DNA of 16,753 nt, taken from the NCBI GenBank assembly GCA_937927265.1, contig CALBCO010000031.1:1-16753 (forward strand). Direction: 5' to 3'. The notes under the pieces were generated by a model that saw only the letters and a program-made list of their open reading frames with translations, ran no database searches and was not told where the DNA came from. This stretch comes from an uncultured Verrucomicrobiae bacterium. Lineage in GTDB: Bacteria; Verrucomicrobiota; Verrucomicrobiia; Palsa-1439. Made by a program: the position numbers and the translations under genes. Positions 15,243 to 16,753 of this stretch are shown here, in pieces (position 1 is the stretch's first letter; each line of letters opens with the position of its first letter).

Positions 15243-16639
15243 TTACATCTCGTCAAAAGAAGACGGCAGGCGCAGTCATCGTGGTTCGGTTTGGCGTGGT
15301 GTTACTGGGTTTGTTCCTGCCATTGGCGGCGGCTGTCGCGGCGGGAAGCGCGCCGCGGCCCAACGTGATCTTGGCCATGACCGACGACCAAGGGTGGGGC
15401 GAGGTTTCCGACAACGGTCATCCGCATCTGAAAACACCCAACCTCGATGCGATGGCGGCAAACGGGTTGCGGTTCGACCGGTTCTATGCGGCTGCGCCCG
15501 TTTGCACGCCCACGCGCGCCAGTTTCCTCACCGGCCGTCATCCGCAGCGTTGTGGCATCGGCGGCGTTGGCCAACCGTTGCCCCGGCAGGAGCGGACCGT
15601 CGGCGATCTCGCCAAGGCGGCTGGGTACCGCACCGCATTTTTCGGCAAGTGGCATCTCAACGGCGTCGGTGGCCCCGGCAAACCGATTGCGGCCGATGAC
15701 CCGCTCAGCCCCGGTCAATTCGGATTTGATCATTGGCTGGCCAACAGCAACTACTATGACCTCGACAAGGAACTAGGCAGCCCGCACGGCATCGTGCCCA
15801 ACAAAGGCGATTCCTCGGATGTGCTCGCCGCTCATGCGACGGAGTTCATCAAAAAATGCGTCGCCGCCCAGCAACCTTTCTTTGTGGTCGTCTGGTATCC
15901 GTCACCCCATGGGGGTTACTTCGCCTTGCCGGCCGATGTGCAACCGTATGCGGCGCTGGTGAAAAACAAAACCATCTCCGAGAAGGAAGCCCACGGTTAC
16001 GGTGAAATTGCCGGGGTGGATCGCAGCGTCGGCGCGTTGCGCCAAACCCTGCGCGAACTGAATGTCGCGGAGAACACGCTGTTCTTCTTTTGCAGTGACA
16101 ATGGCGGCGCCCTCCGCAATGAAAAGGAAGGCTTCCGCTGGAGCGTCGGCGGGCTGCGGGGGAACAAGGGTACGCTTTGGGAAGGCGGGGTGCGCGTTCC
16201 CGGAATCCTCGAATGGCCGGCCGCCATCCCCGCACCGCGAACCACCCGGGTGGTCGCCTCCACCAGTGATCTTTATCCGACTCTCACCGACCTGTTTGGT
16301 CTCGACCTCCCCGATAAACCCAAACCGTTGGATGGCCTCAGCCTGATGCCCTTGGTTGCCGGGAATATGGAGCAGCGTCCGCAACCACTGGCGTTCACTT
16401 CCAAGTGGCGATCTGATCTGGCCGAATCGGAGGTGCTCACCGATACTCTGCTCGACTATCCGTGGAAATACGGGCGGGCCAAGGATGGTCAAGAATACCT
16501 CTTCAATCTCGAAGAGGATCCGGGCGAAAGCCGCGATCTGGCCGCCGCCCATCCCGAACGTGTGCGTCAGATGCGCGAACTTCACGCCAAATGGAAAGAG
16601 TCGGTCGAGAACAGCGCGCGCGGGAAGGATTACAAGTGA
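15239..16639 (+). CDS. S1-family sulfatase, Sec-secreted
   Basis: 466 residues from ATG 15239, which overlaps the preceding stop as ATGA and follows GAGGAAAA, indicating translational coupling. A longer open frame upstream (from 14645) is only the shadow of the previous gene. The N-terminus is a Sec signal peptide: basic start, hydrophobic VVLLGLFLPLAAAV, and an Ala-rich cleavage region near residue 35. Mature features are TDDQGWG (D49, D50), CTPTRASFLTG with C89 for formylglycine, FGKWHLNG, PSPHGGY, CSDNGGA and WEGGVRVPGIL. It is shorter than the other two Cys-type sulfatases and lacks their KYxGxxDxGWD block, so it belongs to a different S1 subfamily and probably removes sulfate at another position or linkage. 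It acts outside the cytoplasm while its coupled partner appears cytoplasmic. Last gene in the window. Confidence 0.9.
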   Translation: MITSRQKKTAGAVIVVRFGVVLLGLFLPLAAAVAAGSAPRPNVILAMTDDQGWGEVSDNGHPHLKTPNLDAMAANGLRFDRFYAAAPVCTPTRASFLTGRHPQRCGIGGVGQPLPRQERTVGDLAKAAGYRTAFFGKWHLNGVGGPGKPIAADDPLSPGQFGFDHWLANSNYYDLDKELGSPHGIVPNKGDSSDVLAAHATEFIKKCVAAQQPFFVVVWYPSPHGGYFALPADVQPYAALVKNKTISEKEAHGYGEIAGVDRSVGALRQTLRELNVAENTLFFFCSDNGGALRNEKEGFRWSVGGLRGNKGTLWEGGVRVPGILEWPAAIPAPRTTRVVASTSDLYPTLTDLFGLDLPDKPKPLDGLSLMPLVAGNMEQRPQPLAFTSKWRSDLAESEVLTDTLLDYPWKYGRAKDGQEYLFNLEEDPGESRDLAAAHPERVRQMRELHAKWKESVENSARGKDYK

Positions 16640-16730
16640 ACCATGAACCTCTTCGTACTGGCGGCTTTGCCGGGTTAGGCTCTTTCCGCGTGCGATATGA
16701 CAACCAAGCGTAGATTTGGCCGGCAGGTAG

Positions 16731-16751
16731 GGACGCCACGCCGTGGCGTCC
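16731..16751. repeat. Perfect palindromic repeat at the window end
   Basis: Ten-base arms GGACGCCACG and its reverse complement are separated by a single C, preceded by GTAGG. The pattern resembles dispersed GTAGGG-type palindromic repeats found in many environmental bacterial genomes. It lies about 90 bases after the last sulfatase stop and, as transcribed RNA, would form a 9-bp stem with a 3-base loop, but there is no T-run within the window. The element is cut by the window edge. Confidence 0.65.
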
Positions 16752-16753
16752 GC

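Noticed and set aside
1..16753. tRNA, rRNA, CRISPR array, riboswitch or phage genes
   Set aside because: No cloverleaf-like, rRNA-like or regularly spaced repeat sequence was recognised on either strand, and no phage-type protein was seen.

Overview
The window is GC-rich bacterial DNA carrying a sulfatase-rich glycan-degradation locus. Two things point to the PVC group (Kiritimatiellota, Verrucomicrobiota or Planctomycetota): the density of S1 sulfatases and glycoside hydrolases without any SusC/SusD pair, and the remnant of a hydrazine-synthase-alpha-like haem protein of a kind common in those phyla. This is an inference from gene content; there is no rRNA or marker gene here.

Layout. (1) Bases 1-1135 hold debris: a frameshifted, truncated tail of a rhodanese-fused pyridine nucleotide-disulfide oxidoreductase on the minus strand, then on the plus strand a piece of an IS66 transposase running in frame into the CXXCH part of a hydrazine-synthase-alpha-like protein, then a 44-codon ORF. 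(2) Bases 1136-1419 contain no recognisable gene. (3) Bases 1420-10492 hold four plus-strand genes: a secreted clan GH-A glycoside hydrolase; a secreted protein with an SGNH-like domain followed by two GH43-like beta-propellers; a Tat-exported lipoprotein S1 sulfatase; and a leaderless sulfatase-fold protein whose catalytic Cys is replaced by Thr. (4) A minus-strand AraC-family regulator (10668-11546) faces that group tail to tail and is divergent from the next. (5) Bases 11606-16639 hold three plus-strand genes: a DUF5696/GH101-like glycosidase without signal peptide, a canonical S1 sulfatase without signal peptide, and a Sec-secreted S1 sulfatase whose start overlaps the preceding stop by ATGA. 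(6) The last bases contain a perfect palindromic repeat.

Working model (inference): secreted and surface-anchored enzymes (GH-A hydrolase, SGNH/propeller protein, Tat-lipoprotein sulfatase, Sec sulfatase) attack a sulfated polysaccharide or glycoprotein glycan outside the cytoplasm. The leaderless enzymes (GH101-like glycosidase, S1 sulfatase, Thr-type hydrolase) finish imported, still-decorated oligosaccharides, and the AraC-type protein senses a breakdown product. The substrate cannot be named from sequence alone. No formylglycine-generating enzyme or anaerobic sulfatase maturase is in the window, so the three Cys-type sulfatases depend on one encoded elsewhere.

The most unusual parts are the Thr-for-Cys sulfatase homologue, the SGNH-like/double-propeller protein that lacks several expected catalytic residues, the pair of sulfatases from one subfamily predicted for different compartments, and the mosaic of gene remnants at the left edge.
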